The notes under the pieces: generated by a model
Seen by the model: the letters and a program-made list of their open reading frames with translations, nothing else
The model's database searches: none
What the model was told of the DNA's origin: nothing
Made by a program: the position numbers and the translations under genes
Assembly (NCBI RefSeq): GCF_030052815.1
Contig: NC_079507.1
Coordinates: 56,647,119-56,711,118 of the forward strand
From: Hevea brasiliensis
Lineage: Eukaryota; Streptophyta; Magnoliopsida; Malpighiales; Euphorbiaceae
DNA length: 64,000 nucleotides
Reading direction: 5' to 3'
In this document: positions 12,060 through 22,144 of the stretch, in pieces
How positions within the stretch are numbered: the stretch's first letter is position 1
How the letters are laid out: the number at the start of each line of letters is the position of its first letter

Positions 12060-12660
12060 AAATGAGTGAAGGATGAAAACCGAAAGGCGTCCCAAAAAAA
12101 AAAAAAAAAAAAAACTTGGGATGAAAACTCGGAAGGGCGCCCCAAGAACCAAAATGGCGAAATAAGGAAGGGGCTATGAAACCAGGGATGGAGAGGAAGC
12201 GTCGTGGCATGAGGCTTGAGAACTTGAAATAATGGCGATTAAAGACTTGAAACCAACTATAAGGAATATGTGAGATCTATCCTTGTACCCTTCCTTTTCC
12301 TTTGAAAGTCTATCCCTATTTTCCCTAAAGCCATAATAAAATTATACTTTATTCCTTCTGCTTTTGTTTTCCTGTTTACTCACTTTTTAAATAATATCCT
12401 TTCTCTTTGTTTAATGCGCTATTGATTAGTTAAAATTTTTGCCATAAGATTTGAATTCGAAAATTGATAACCTCACGTACTTTACTATGAGATTTGCAGG
12501 GAATGGCCTTCAAAAAAAAAAAAAAAAAAAAAAATAGGAGTGAAAACCCGAAAGGGCGCTTCTGGTCGAATGGACAAAAAGAAAATAAAGACCCGCAAGG
12601 GCGCTTTCCGTAAAATAAGGAGAGAGTCGGGAACAGAAAAGGGGCATCCGAAGGAATGGG
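12060..12660 (+). other. Post-pol region with repeated CCCGAAAGGGCGC-like motifs and two poly(A) tracts
   Basis: The motif AAAACCCGAAAGGGCGC or a near form occurs four times (about 12076, 12124, 12543, 12588). Two are next to pure A tracts of about 18-23 bases (12098-12115 and 12513-12534). No protein is supported here. Similar motif-plus-A-tract blocks are common after pol in Tat/Ogre elements, from general knowledge of the group. Confidence 0.55.
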
Positions 12661-12774
12661 ATCATGGGTCAAGTCTTGCAACTCCTCCTCCATTAATCAT
12701 CGGCCTTCGGTATCTTGTTAAGTACACTTCGTCAGGGAAAGAACTTCATGCGTCAGGGTTAGACTTGCTTTGTA

Positions 12775-13872
12775 AGTTGATTTTAATTTCTTGCAATTTA
12801 CATTTCTGTTATCAACCTCTGGTTCCTTGATCTAAGTTGATTTTAATTTCCTGCAATTTAATTTTCCTGCTCTCAACCTCTGGTTCCTTGATCTAAGTTG
12901 ATTTTAATTTCCTGCAATTTAATTTTCCTGCTATCAACCTCTGGTTCCTTGATCTAAGTTGATTTTAATTTCCTGCAATTTAATTTTCCTGCTATCAACC
13001 TCTGGTTCCTTGATCTAAGTTGATTTTAATTTCCTGCAATTTAATTTTTCTGTTATCAACCTCTGGTTCCTTGATCTAAGTTGATTTTAATTTCTTGCAA
13101 TTTACATTCCTGTCATCAACCTCTGGTTCCTTGATCTAAGTTGATTTTAATTTCCTGCAATTTAATTTTCCTGCTATCAACCTCTGGTTCCTTGATCTAA
13201 GTTGATTTTAATTTCCTGCAATTTAATTTTTCTGTTATCAACCTCTGGTTCCTTGATCTAAGTTGATTTTAATTTCTTGCAATTTACATTGCTGTCATCA
13301 ACCTCTGGTTCCTTGATCTAAGTTGATTTTAATTTCCTGCAATTTAATTTTCTGCTATCAACCTCTGGTTCCTTGATCTAAGTTGATTTTAATTTCCTGC
13401 AATTTAATTTTTCTGTTATCAACCTCTGGTTCCTTGATCTAAGTTGATTTTAATTTCTTGCAATTTACATTCCTGTCATCAACCTCTGGTTCCTTGATCT
13501 AAGTTGATTTTAATTTCCTGCAATTTAATTTTCCTGCTATCAACCTCTGGTTCCTTGATCTAAGTTGATTTTAATTTCTTGCAATTTACATTTCTGTTAT
13601 CAACCTCTGGTTCCTTGATCTAAGTTGATTTTAATTTCCTGCAATTTAATTTTCCTGCTATCAACCTCTGGTTCCTTGATCTAAGTTGATTTTAATTTCT
13701 TGCAATTTACATTTCTGTTATCAACCTCTGGTTCCTTGATCTAAGTTGATTTTAATTTCCTGCAATTTAATTTTCCTGTTATCAACCTCTGGTTCCTTGA
13801 TCTAAGTTGATTTTAATTTCCTGCAATTTAATTTTCCTGCTATCAACCTCTGGTTTCTTGATCTAAGTTGGT
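12775..13872 (+). repeat. 61-bp minisatellite, about 18 copies, in the 3' untranslated part of the Ogre-type element
   Basis: Each unit contains TCAACCTCTGGTTCCTTGA, TCTAAGTTGATTTTAATTTC and a variable part. Three variants alternate: a (CCTGCAATTTAATTTTCC), b (CTTGCAATTTACATT) and c (CCTGCAATTTAATTTTTC). From about 12961 to 13500 the order is a-c-b three times, a 183-bp higher-order unit; a-b pairs follow. Tandem arrays between pol and the 3' LTR are a known trait of Ogre/Tat elements. Confidence 0.95.
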
Positions 13873-14009
13873 TTTTAATTTTCTAAGTATTCCAACTTCT
13901 GTTGCCAATTTCTAGGTCGTTAACTTAGGTACACCTAATCGTCCAAAATATGAGTCTGAATCTTTACATAATTCCTACACGGAAATTTTTTTCCTTTAAT
14001 AGAAATTAT

Positions 14010-14022
14010 GTAAAGAGGGCAT
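14010..14022 (+). other. Polypurine tract of the Ogre-type element
   Basis: GTAAAGAGGGCAT lies immediately before the TG that opens the 3' LTR at 14023. It is the expected primer site for plus-strand synthesis. Confidence 0.7.
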
Positions 14023-14614
14023 TGTCGACACCATATTTTGGCGATCCCCAAAATCAATAAAACTTTGAAACCGATCCCCGGTACTAAGTCTCCTTGGACG
14101 ACTAATCACATTTCCGATCCCTCTTTGATAGGTCACAATTCCGATCTCTCCCCGCAAAGAATTAAATCAAATTGTTAAGTTCTCGCATCAGTCAAAGCTT
14201 TACCAGTCTATCGCTCACCGATCTCTCAAACCCATTGTCGAAACTCAGGACCCGTCAAGTATATTCCTAATAAACGAAATGAACTGGCACCAGATCTTTT
14301 CTTACCAGTTTTATTGCTGATCTCCTTTTCGAAAGATTAAGAGCTAAGGTTTTGGTTCGGTTTAATGAGGATTCCGATCTTAAGTGTTCAAGTTAAATTT
14401 TCAATTTTAATCAAGTCCCATTTAGCATTTCTTCCCCACCGATCTCATGCTTATTGTGCTTTCCGATCTCTTATACTTAGATTAATAATTGCATTTAGTT
14501 CTTGTTTCGCTATGCTCATACAATCAAATACTTAGGCAATTCAGAGATTTTCCAATCACATCCATTCATTGAACAAAAGAGACATCCCATTTCATTTCAT
14601 TTTTTTTTTACAAG

Positions 14615-15175
14615 CTATTCAGCTGGAGGGTCACCCTTAGCCTGATTTACATTTTGCTCACTCTCTCTCTCACCCTCGGCTTTCCCCTCACTGTCCTCAT
14701 CATCACCCCCAGGAGCCAGGTCGGCCATCCAAGAGAAGTCCTCCTCCGGGTAACGCTTCTGGAGTTCGGCCAAGAGGTCCTTTTGAGCATTCACATAGGC
14801 CCCAGCTATTCCTGTCACCATCTCTTCATCTTTCTCCTTAAGCTCTCCGTCTTTCTCTTTAAGCTCCTCGATGAGTTGGGCGACCTGAGCAGCTTCGTTG
14901 GCCTGTAGCGCCTGGACTTCTCCGAGAACCCGATTCCTTTCAGCCAGAACAAGATTCAGTTCGGCCAGCCTATCTTCATAAAACTTCGCTATAGGGAGAG
15001 TCTCCCTCCCTGAAACAGGTGCACGCCTTGATGGTATGATCCGCCCCCGAGCTGGAACGGAGACCCTAGGGGGTTCAGGTTGCGTGCTTGGCCCGACTAC
15101 CTCTTCTTCATCGGACGACCATGAGAACTGAATGGAAGGAGGGCTCGCCGCTCTCTGACCTTCGACACCGCTCAT
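14615..15175 (-). CDS. Antisense ORF inside the Ogre LTR, acidic coiled-coil protein
   Basis: An uninterrupted 186-codon frame read against the element. The start chosen is ATG at 15175 (MSGVEGQRAASPP), because an earlier in-frame ATG at 15331 lies only a few bases from the TATA box and would precede any transcript start. The N-terminal 70 residues are Ser/Pro-rich and acidic (SWSSDEEEVV). Residues about 75-140 form a coiled coil (FYEDRLAELNLVLAERNRVL, then a KEKDGELKEKDEE repeat). The C-terminus is very acidic (GGDDEDSEGKAEGE). Antisense ORFs at the 3' side are known in Tat-lineage elements, but their function is not. The intact frame amid broken pol genes is notable. It could also be a gene captured by the LTR. 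Confidence 0.6.
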   Translation of the reverse strand: MSGVEGQRAASPPSIQFSWSSDEEEVVGPSTQPEPPRVSVPARGRIIPSRRAPVSGRETLPIAKFYEDRLAELNLVLAERNRVLGEVQALQANEAAQVAQLIEELKEKDGELKEKDEEMVTGIAGAYVNAQKDLLAELQKRYPEEDFSWMADLAPGGDDEDSEGKAEGERESEQNVNQAKGDPPAE

Positions 15176-15334
15176 TTTCAAAGGAAATAAAGAACTTAAA
15201 CTAAAAAGAAGATCAAAGCCCTTACCAGAGTCTGATCGGCGTCGGAAGAACTTGGGAAAAATGAGAGAACTTCGAAGTTGTGAGCAAGAGACTGAAAATG
15301 GAATGAGAGAGCAAATGGCTAATCCCCCCATCCC

Positions 15335-15342
15335 TATTTATA
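15335..15342 (-). promoter_or_regulatory. Antisense TATA box for the LTR ORF
   Basis: On the minus strand the text is TATAAATA followed by GGGATGGGGGG. It is about 160 bp upstream of the ATG chosen for the antisense ORF and has the same octamer as the sense LTR promoter. A donor-like GTAAGG between box and ATG (about 15226) leaves room for a 5' UTR intron. Confidence 0.5.
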
Positions 15343-15810
15343 CTAGTCTGAGCATTTAATGCTCACGAGGTTCCATGCAGTGCATCGGTTAACGGGATTC
15401 GCCAGCTGTTCTGACACGTCTCTCGAACATTCCGAGATCGGTTAATTGGAGATCGGCATAATAAGTTGAATATTTTGAACAAAGGATTAGTTAAGAGTCG
15501 TTTTGTTAGGACCCAGATCGGACAAATATATTAGAGGTCGAAAAATAATCAATAAGATAATAATTGGAGAAACAAGACTTTTATTTCCAAAAAGATCGGA
15601 TTACATCATTAGGGCGATCTCTAGGGATCGGATTACAATAAAGGTCTAACTACATCATTTGGGCGATCTCTAGAGATCTGATTACATTAACGGATTACAT
15701 CATCTGGGCGATCTCTAAGGATCGGAATACATTGGAGATCTGATTATATCAAAAGGCTGATCTAAGGATCAGTTTATAACTGATCCCAAGGATATTGCCG
15801 ACCGGATGCT

Positions 15811-16065
15811 TCATCCGCTGTCGGAACACCCAATGTGGATCAGAATCGCTGTCGGAACACTCAATGTGATGAGAAGCCGAATGAACTCAGTTGAGCGACT
15901 CGAGATCGGTACAACCGAGGTTCGCAATACAGATCGGTCAAATCCAGTTCTCTCACCGTCGTCAGTTAGGGTTATGCGATCACCGGGATCGTAAATTTTC
16001 AACCGGTGGTTAAAGAAGCTCATCGGAAAGGGATCAAAAACCACAATCATGGCCGGAACTTCCAC
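15811..16065 (-). CDS. Possible second antisense ORF in the Ogre LTR
   Basis: An 84-codon minus-strand frame (MEVPAMIVVFDPFPMSF) with a second ATG at 16050. It lies about 75 bp downstream, on the minus strand, of a TATATATA box at 16141-16148. No domain is recognised and the composition is ordinary. It could be a chance frame inside a GATCGG-rich LTR section; the promoter-like box is the only reason to list it. Confidence 0.3.
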   Translation of the reverse strand: MEVPAMIVVFDPFPMSFFNHRLKIYDPGDRITLTDDGERTGFDRSVLRTSVVPISSRSTEFIRLLITLSVPTAILIHIGCSDSG

Positions 16066-18583
16066 GGGCGGCTAGAACAGTGGAAAATAAGAAAGGAAGA
16101 GAGGAAAATCAGATGAAAGAAATCTCTCTGCCAACAGGGGTATATATAGGGGAAAATGAGCATTTATTGCTGAGCAGAAAACGAAGCGAACGCTTCGGGA
16201 ATCGAGGGGCAATTAATGCTTTGACCAGACCGGACCTAAGGAAGGGAAAGATCGGAATAATAGATCGGAAGATAGGAGACCAGCATGAAAGATCAGAAAA
16301 GAGCATGTGAAAGAGATCAGAAAGAGGAGGGATCGGAAGGCAAAAAGAATAAGACAAATCCCAAATAACCATCGTCAGAATCAGAGCCGAGGTAGTTAAA
16401 GCGTTGCAGACGAGATCTCCACCGCACGCCTAAGAATCGCCCGCAATGCTGACAGTGCCGGTATGTCTTGTGATCTGTACATCCCAATCTCCACCGTTGA
16501 TCCCACTTGTAAGGACAAACCCGGAACCCTTAGATCAAGAGAGAAGACGATAATACCAGCATCTTTCGCTCTTAGCCCTTAGATCGCTCCGGACAAGAAG
16601 ATCTGGGACCGTCAGATTGAAAGAAGAAAAGGACAAACGTTCTGAAGAAGGATCTCAGCCATTCATTTTGATTCTCTTTAATTCCTGGACATCCGATCAT
16701 GTCCTTCGAAATCTTGACCCTCCATCTCCCTCAAAATAAATCCTGACCCTCCACGGGGAGCGCCCGATTCCTATAAATACCTGCATGAAAAACTGTTCAA
16801 GGGACGGACGGACAAAAAAGAGAGGCTGTTATTATAGTGGAAGAACTCTGAAAACTTCATTCAGTTTGTTATTCCGCTACTTTGAAGTGTTGATTGGAAA
16901 AACTTTTGAAACTAGTTTTCTGAAGTGTTTCTTGAAAAGGATTCTGAATACTGGAACTCTACATTTCCAGTTTGTTCATTATCTGGTCACACCCTCACTT
17001 TCAGCCCTTTATCATCTCTGTTTTCATTCCCACTGTCTAAGCTAAACTTCATTCCACTCGGCTTTTATCTTAATCTGATTATATTTTAGCTAAGCTCCCT
17101 TCACTTCCCGACGAACATCAGCTCTCTCAAAGCTAATCAGCCCACTGTCTTATCTCTATTTGCCACCCCGTAGCTATTTCAGTAGATTTGGCTCCTCACA
17201 GGTAAGAGCTCATATTGCTGTTTTACTAAGTGTTTACATTTATTTTTCGCACTTTCTTTGTTCTTCTTACGTATGTGATTTTCTCCAAGTTCATTTTGTG
17301 CAAAAGGACCCAAAAGAATGTTACTCGAGTTATCTCTTTAGTGATTAGTCCGTCATTTTATTAATCTTCGTCATTTCTGAATGCAAGTTTTTCTGGTTCC
17401 TAGTAGCGTGTAAATGGTCGCAAGACGTAGGTAATCGCAACTTAGGGTCTCTTTAAAAGAGAGAACTGAATAACGCTACAGAAGATAGCCAAACTATTAG
17501 GTGACGTGAACAAAGAATTCGACAAAGAGGTCATAAAGTGGAATAAAACCAAAATAAACAAAATGTAATATATCGGTCATTAATAGATATTGGTAAAATG
17601 AATACATGGAAGGTCGGTAAATTAAGTCTAGTTTTCCCATCTAGCCAAAAGGTATCGAGAAGCCTTATCCCCAAAGATCCTTGAATGCCGTAATCCTTAG
17701 CTTTAGGCTCTTATGTCATGTAGTGAAATTAAAATCCGAGATCGGAAAAGTCCCTTTCAGGCTCCTGTTAATCTAAAAGAGATCGGAGGAGAGTTCTTAT
17801 CCGGTCTCAACTCAAAATTTTAATAACTATTAAATAGAGATCGGAGGAGGGTTCTTATCCGGTCTCCACTCCAAGTTTTAATAAATAACCATTAAATAGA
17901 GATCGGAGGAGAGTTCTTATCCGGTCTCAACTCAAAATTTTAATAACTATTAAATAGAGATCGGAGGAGGGTTCTTATCCGGTCTCCACTCAAAGTTTTA
18001 ATAAATAACCATTAAATAGAGATTGGAGGAGAGTTCTTATCCGGTCTCAACTCAAAATTTTAATAACTATTAAATAGAGATCGGAGGAGGATTCTTATCC
18101 GGTCTCTACTCAAGGTTTTAATAAATAACCATTAAACAGAGATTGGAGGAGGGTTTTTATCCGATTCTCACACCAAATCTCAACCCGTACGCAAAATAAT
18201 CTCAGAACTAAAAAAATTCGTAACGTCAATTCACTAAGGTGGTCTCATTTACTTGTGTATCTGGGTGATCCAAATTCAGTGAGAAATCAAATGTTCCTTT
18301 AGCCAAAAGGATTAACATTCCCATTCAAGCCCTCCTAACTAATTTATAAAAAACGCAAAATTAAATCTACTTATCCTTTTTAAGGGACGAGGTGGGGTGC
18401 CTAACACCTTCCCCACCCGTTTACGGACCCCGAACCTAGAATCTCTGTTTTGAAGTGGTTTCATTTTTAATTTATCTTCCCAAATGGTTTTCTTTAGTTT
18501 CCCTCAAAACTAAGGTGGCGACTCCTCACTTTTCCCACTTCGGTGAGTGATCGTCCAGGCGACCGCAAAATCTCTTTGCGACA

Positions 18584-18971
18584 AAACCCATAAATTTCAT
18601 GGATTGGGCTAGCTAGGAAAAATCCCAAAATGACTTAAATATGAACCCTTAACTCCAGAATCGTCTTTCATCAATTATTGCTTGGAATTTTACTTTTGAG
18701 TGTTTAGTTTAATCTCATTTTATTAATTTTCATTATTATCAATTTCTTTATTTTGCGAATTATTAAATTAGTCATTGTTTGAATTTAGTTTTGCATTTTC
18801 ATATCTTCTGCTTCAAATTCTTAAATTTCTTTTATTAATTTGATTAAAATACAATTTTAACATATTTTATTTTACATTAAAAATTCAATCATTAACACAA
18901 CTCCTCGTGGGAACGATATCTTTTTCTATACTACTTGAATGACCCGTGCACTTGCGGTTGGGACACATCAA
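18584..18971 (+). repeat. Remnant of an Athila-like LTR terminus
   Basis: The text CTCGTGGGAACGATATC, then TACTACTTGAATGACCCGTG and GCACTTGCGG (about 18903-18960), is a diverged match to the 3' end of the Athila-type LTR, read on the minus strand at 30521-30600. Here it is in + orientation. The Ogre-type element ends directly beside it. The boundaries are uncertain. Confidence 0.5.
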
Positions 18972-19089
18972 TATGCATCAACCAAAATACCCCTAATATA
19001 ATAATTATACATGTGTCTAATTAAATATTTATAAAATGCATAAACAAGCTTAATATATAACTAATATTGAAATTGCAAAAATAATCAAT

Positions 19090-19371
19090 ATCCAACTCAC
19101 AGACAGGTCGAGTGAACTACAGTTAGTCTGGTTGGAAGAGGAAGATGGTTGGTACCGTTCACCTAAGCATACACATTGATCTCTATCAAAAGATTGATAA
19201 AATTAAATAATTAATTCAAAATATAAAATTAAAAAAAATCCTAAGGTCATGCCGAAATTTCGATAGAGTCTCCACCATAATTGGACCTAACTTCCCTGTA
19301 AGAAAATGAATAAACAATAATACACAGGGCCTCAGGTCCACAATAAAAATTATAATGCCCATCTGGGGCCT
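19090..19371 (-). repeat. Older Tekay-like LTR, left fragment (split by the Athila-type element)
   Basis: The segment resembles the inner part of the chromovirus LTRs at 37390-37570: ACTCACAGAC, a GGAAGAGGAAG block, then TCATGCCGAAATTTCG and AGAGTCTCC. It ends in GGCCT, the target duplicated by the insertion at 19372. The right fragment resumes after 32239. Confidence 0.55.
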
Positions 19372-21080
19372 TGTTGGGCGTATTCGCAAGTATATGGGTC
19401 GTCTCAAGTAATAGAGTGATGAATCAAGTATCGTTCTCACGAGGATTTGTTGTTGGAGTACCAAATTATGAATGAAATGATTATTTAGGCTTATGATTGG
19501 TGAATAAATGGTAAATGTAAATGAGCAAAGTAAATTGATTAATCTAATTGGAATGGGTAAAGAGCAAGAAAATAAATTTTAAATCTAGATGCAATTGAAC
19601 TAAATTAATAACGGGTAATTTAAATCAAAGTCTAATTATGTTTAAAATGATTCCAGAGTTGGGGGTTTATGCATAAATTAATTAGGATTTGTCTTGGGTA
19701 TTCCAATTTTTAGGAAAAAATAGAGTTTGAAGGTCATTAATTCTAAATTCCTTTGATATCTTTTTAAAGCAAATCAAAGTGTGTTCTAAAATAACTAAAC
19801 CTACTTTCGTACGATATTTGATTAATTTAAAACCCATTAAGTTTTGTAACCAATCATTAATTCCTCTTAAAACCCTAGTTTATTTCTAAATCTAGGTAAT
19901 TTTAAGTTTCAATCCTTGATTATCTATCAATGACTTTTACCTTTCGGTCCTTCTATCAAAGATTAACATAATACCCAATGGGTACCAACATTAGGCAAGT
20001 AAATCAAGCACACAAGGAAGGAATCAAAACTCATATTTATATAAAATATAGAAATACCTAGTCCAAATCCACAAATTAATCTAAAACATGTTTCCCCAAC
20101 TCTGAAATCCAAAGAGTTTACTCACTCATGTTGGTATTTACAAGGAAGATTGATGAAAAAATAAAGAAAAACATGATAAGAGGACTAAAATAGAAAAACC
20201 CAGGTAGAAGAACCCAAAACTCTGATTTCTGGAGCTCCAAAAGATGGTTGCAGTAGCTCCTCCTCAGGAAATGGCATCCTCCTCTCTCTCTATTTATAAT
20301 TCTTTTCTTTTCTTTTCATTTCTTCCTCCTTTCCTCTTGTGGCAAAAACTAGAAAATGATGCTTTTATATGGTCCCAAAGGTTGCCCTAAAAATAGATAA
20401 GAGCCAAGGAGTGGATAGGAAATGAGGTATAAAATTATCCAAGTCAGCAGCATTATTCACGTTCTGGGCAGTCTGCTTAGGGTACTGCTTAACCCTAAGC
20501 AGCTTCTTCAATAAATTTCAGCCTCTGGTTGCACTGTCTGCTTAAGGTTAAGCAGACCCTTAGCAAATCTCGGTAGGCTTGGAATAAAATGAGTTTTTCT
20601 GCTCATACTTGAATTCCAGCTTGACCTGTGCTACACCTTAAGAACTGCCGCTTTACCCTAAGCAGGATCTTAAGCAATTCTTGGCAGGTTATGGAGTAAA
20701 AGCTTGAATATGTAGGATTTAAGCCGTGCTTGACTTTCAGCTTGAACAGGCTTAAGGTTAAGCTTATATGACATACCCCAAGCAACATCATAAGCAAAGT
20801 CTCAAGCAAATTTTGGCTAACTTGATCTTTCAAGGCTTGATTTTTTCAGCTTTCCTCCATGCTTAAAGGACTCCAAATTTCTTCAAATCACTTCCTAATG
20901 AGTGATCTTCGATTTCCCACAAAATCCTATCAAAAATAATAAAATTATAAAAATCAAATATAAAGTATCTAAAGTTAACAAATAAGCTAAAATAAAGCTA
21001 AAAACATAAAATATACTAAAATATAAGGGCAAAATAGATGCAAAACTACCCTAAAATGCCTATATGAAATGAGTGAAACA
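19372..21080 (-). repeat. 3' LTR of the Athila-type element
   Basis: 1709 bp, closely similar to 30521-32234. The outer edge carries TGTTGGGCG next to the TSD. The inner edge reads GAGTGAAACA, where the other copy has GAGTGTAACA, so the terminal TGTTAC has become TGTTTC in element sense. A minus-strand TATAAATA lies at 20291-20298. Confidence 0.93.
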
Positions 21081-21095
21081 AATTCCTCCAAACTC
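21081..21095 (-). other. Polypurine tract of the Athila-type element
   Basis: Read on the minus strand, GAGTTTGGAGGAATT abuts the first base of the 3' LTR. It is purine-rich and in the expected place. Confidence 0.65.
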
Positions 21096-22144
21096 AAACC
21101 TTTGCTTGTCCTTAAGCAAATTAAAAATAATTAATGGAATTTGGGGTACCTTACGTTAAATTTATGAAAATTACTTATCCAAACTCTCAAGCTTGCTTTT
21201 AGCCACCAACAAACCATATACCCATTTTCAAGATACAAAGAATTCAATCCTTATCAAAGTTATCACCGCTTAGCCTTAGGTCAATTATCGATATCATCAA
21301 GCCCAAACCAATCAATCACAAAGAATAATCATGCCTAAATAGACTATAGAGTAATCTATAAACTAAAGTGTCTCAAATAATGATGGAAGTAAATGAATGG
21401 ATTAATGATATTCCAATCCCATAGGCAATTCTCCTACTCCAATCTCCACTAATGTAGCAAAACACCATCAAAAGATCAAAAGGACTTTCAAGGGTTGTAA
21501 TAGGAATAAGGGGGTGATAATGTGGCTAACAAAGAAAAGATAAAGAAAACAAAATATTAGAATAATCAAATAATTAAAAGATCAAGACACAATTTTTTTT
21601 TTTAATCAAATGGGAGAAGGAATTTTACAACTATTCACCAATGCTAGCATAAAATTTTGAAGCTTTTAGAGGGACTACATAAATAACATTGACTTTGAAT
21701 TACAATTGTCCCTTTCAATTCACCCCCAAACTCATTTCTTTGTGTACTTGGGTGGTGAATTACTTTACATACCACAATTGAATTTGCTAGCCTTTATATT
21801 TTAGTCACTTCTCCCAACTAATTATTATTATTTTTTTATTTTTTTATTTTATTTTTTTATTATTTTTTTTAAGTGTATCTATCACTCAAAGAATTATTCT
21901 CATAGAGGGTAGGTAAGTATTTGGGTTTATGGCTAGGCATTAATGTGGGTTCTAAAGAAATAAGAGGGATAAATGTAGGCTCAAATTGGTTCCAAAGGGA
22001 AATTTTAAAGTGAGGTTGGCTAAAGCTAAAATATGGGTTTAAAATTCAAAGAATGCCTATATAATTTCTTTCTCAAGTGTATGCTATGATTTCACCTTGA
22101 AAGGTTTAGAAAGATTGTTCTAGGATTGGTGAGACATCAATTAG
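21096..22144 (-). other. 3' untranslated region of the Athila-type element
   Basis: About 1 kb between the third ORF and the PPT. AT-rich, with T-rich runs at 21595-21604 and 21820-21870. No gene or tandem repeat is supported. Confidence 0.6.

Larger units (their letters stand above)
1..18583 (+). mobile_element. Ogre/Tat-type Ty3/gypsy LTR retrotransposon, degenerate, 5' end outside the window
   Basis: Positions 1-1875 repeat at 16709-18583 with a constant offset of 16708, so these are the two LTRs. The 3' LTR runs TGTCGACACC to TTTGCGACA (14023-18583, 4561 bp), so about 2686 bp of the 5' LTR lie before the window and the full element would be about 21.3 kb. In order it holds a PBS, an extra ORF ahead of gag, gag, protease with G-patch, an intron, RT-RNase H, a second RNase H, integrase, a minisatellite and a PPT. 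An ORF before gag, a small intron between PR and RT, two RNase H domains and very long LTRs are known features of the Tat/Ogre branch. Every coding segment is broken by stops and frameshifts, so the element is not autonomous. Its 5' TSD cannot be checked. Confidence 0.93.
14023..18583 (+). repeat. 3' LTR of the Ogre-type element (complete, 4561 bp)
   Basis: Starts TGTCGACACC and ends TTTGCGACA, giving a short terminal inverted repeat TGTCG/CGACA. The last 1875 bp match the start of the window. The first 2.7 kb contain two antisense ORFs with upstream TATA-like boxes. They are dense in the hexamer CCGATC before 14480 and in its complement GATCGG after 15220. The sense TATA box is at 16772-16779 and the subrepeat array at about 17779-18150. 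Confidence 0.93.

Noticed and set aside
12775..13872. Regular repeats considered as a CRISPR array
   Set aside because: Units are contiguous 61-bp tandem copies without unique spacers, inside a plant retrotransposon.
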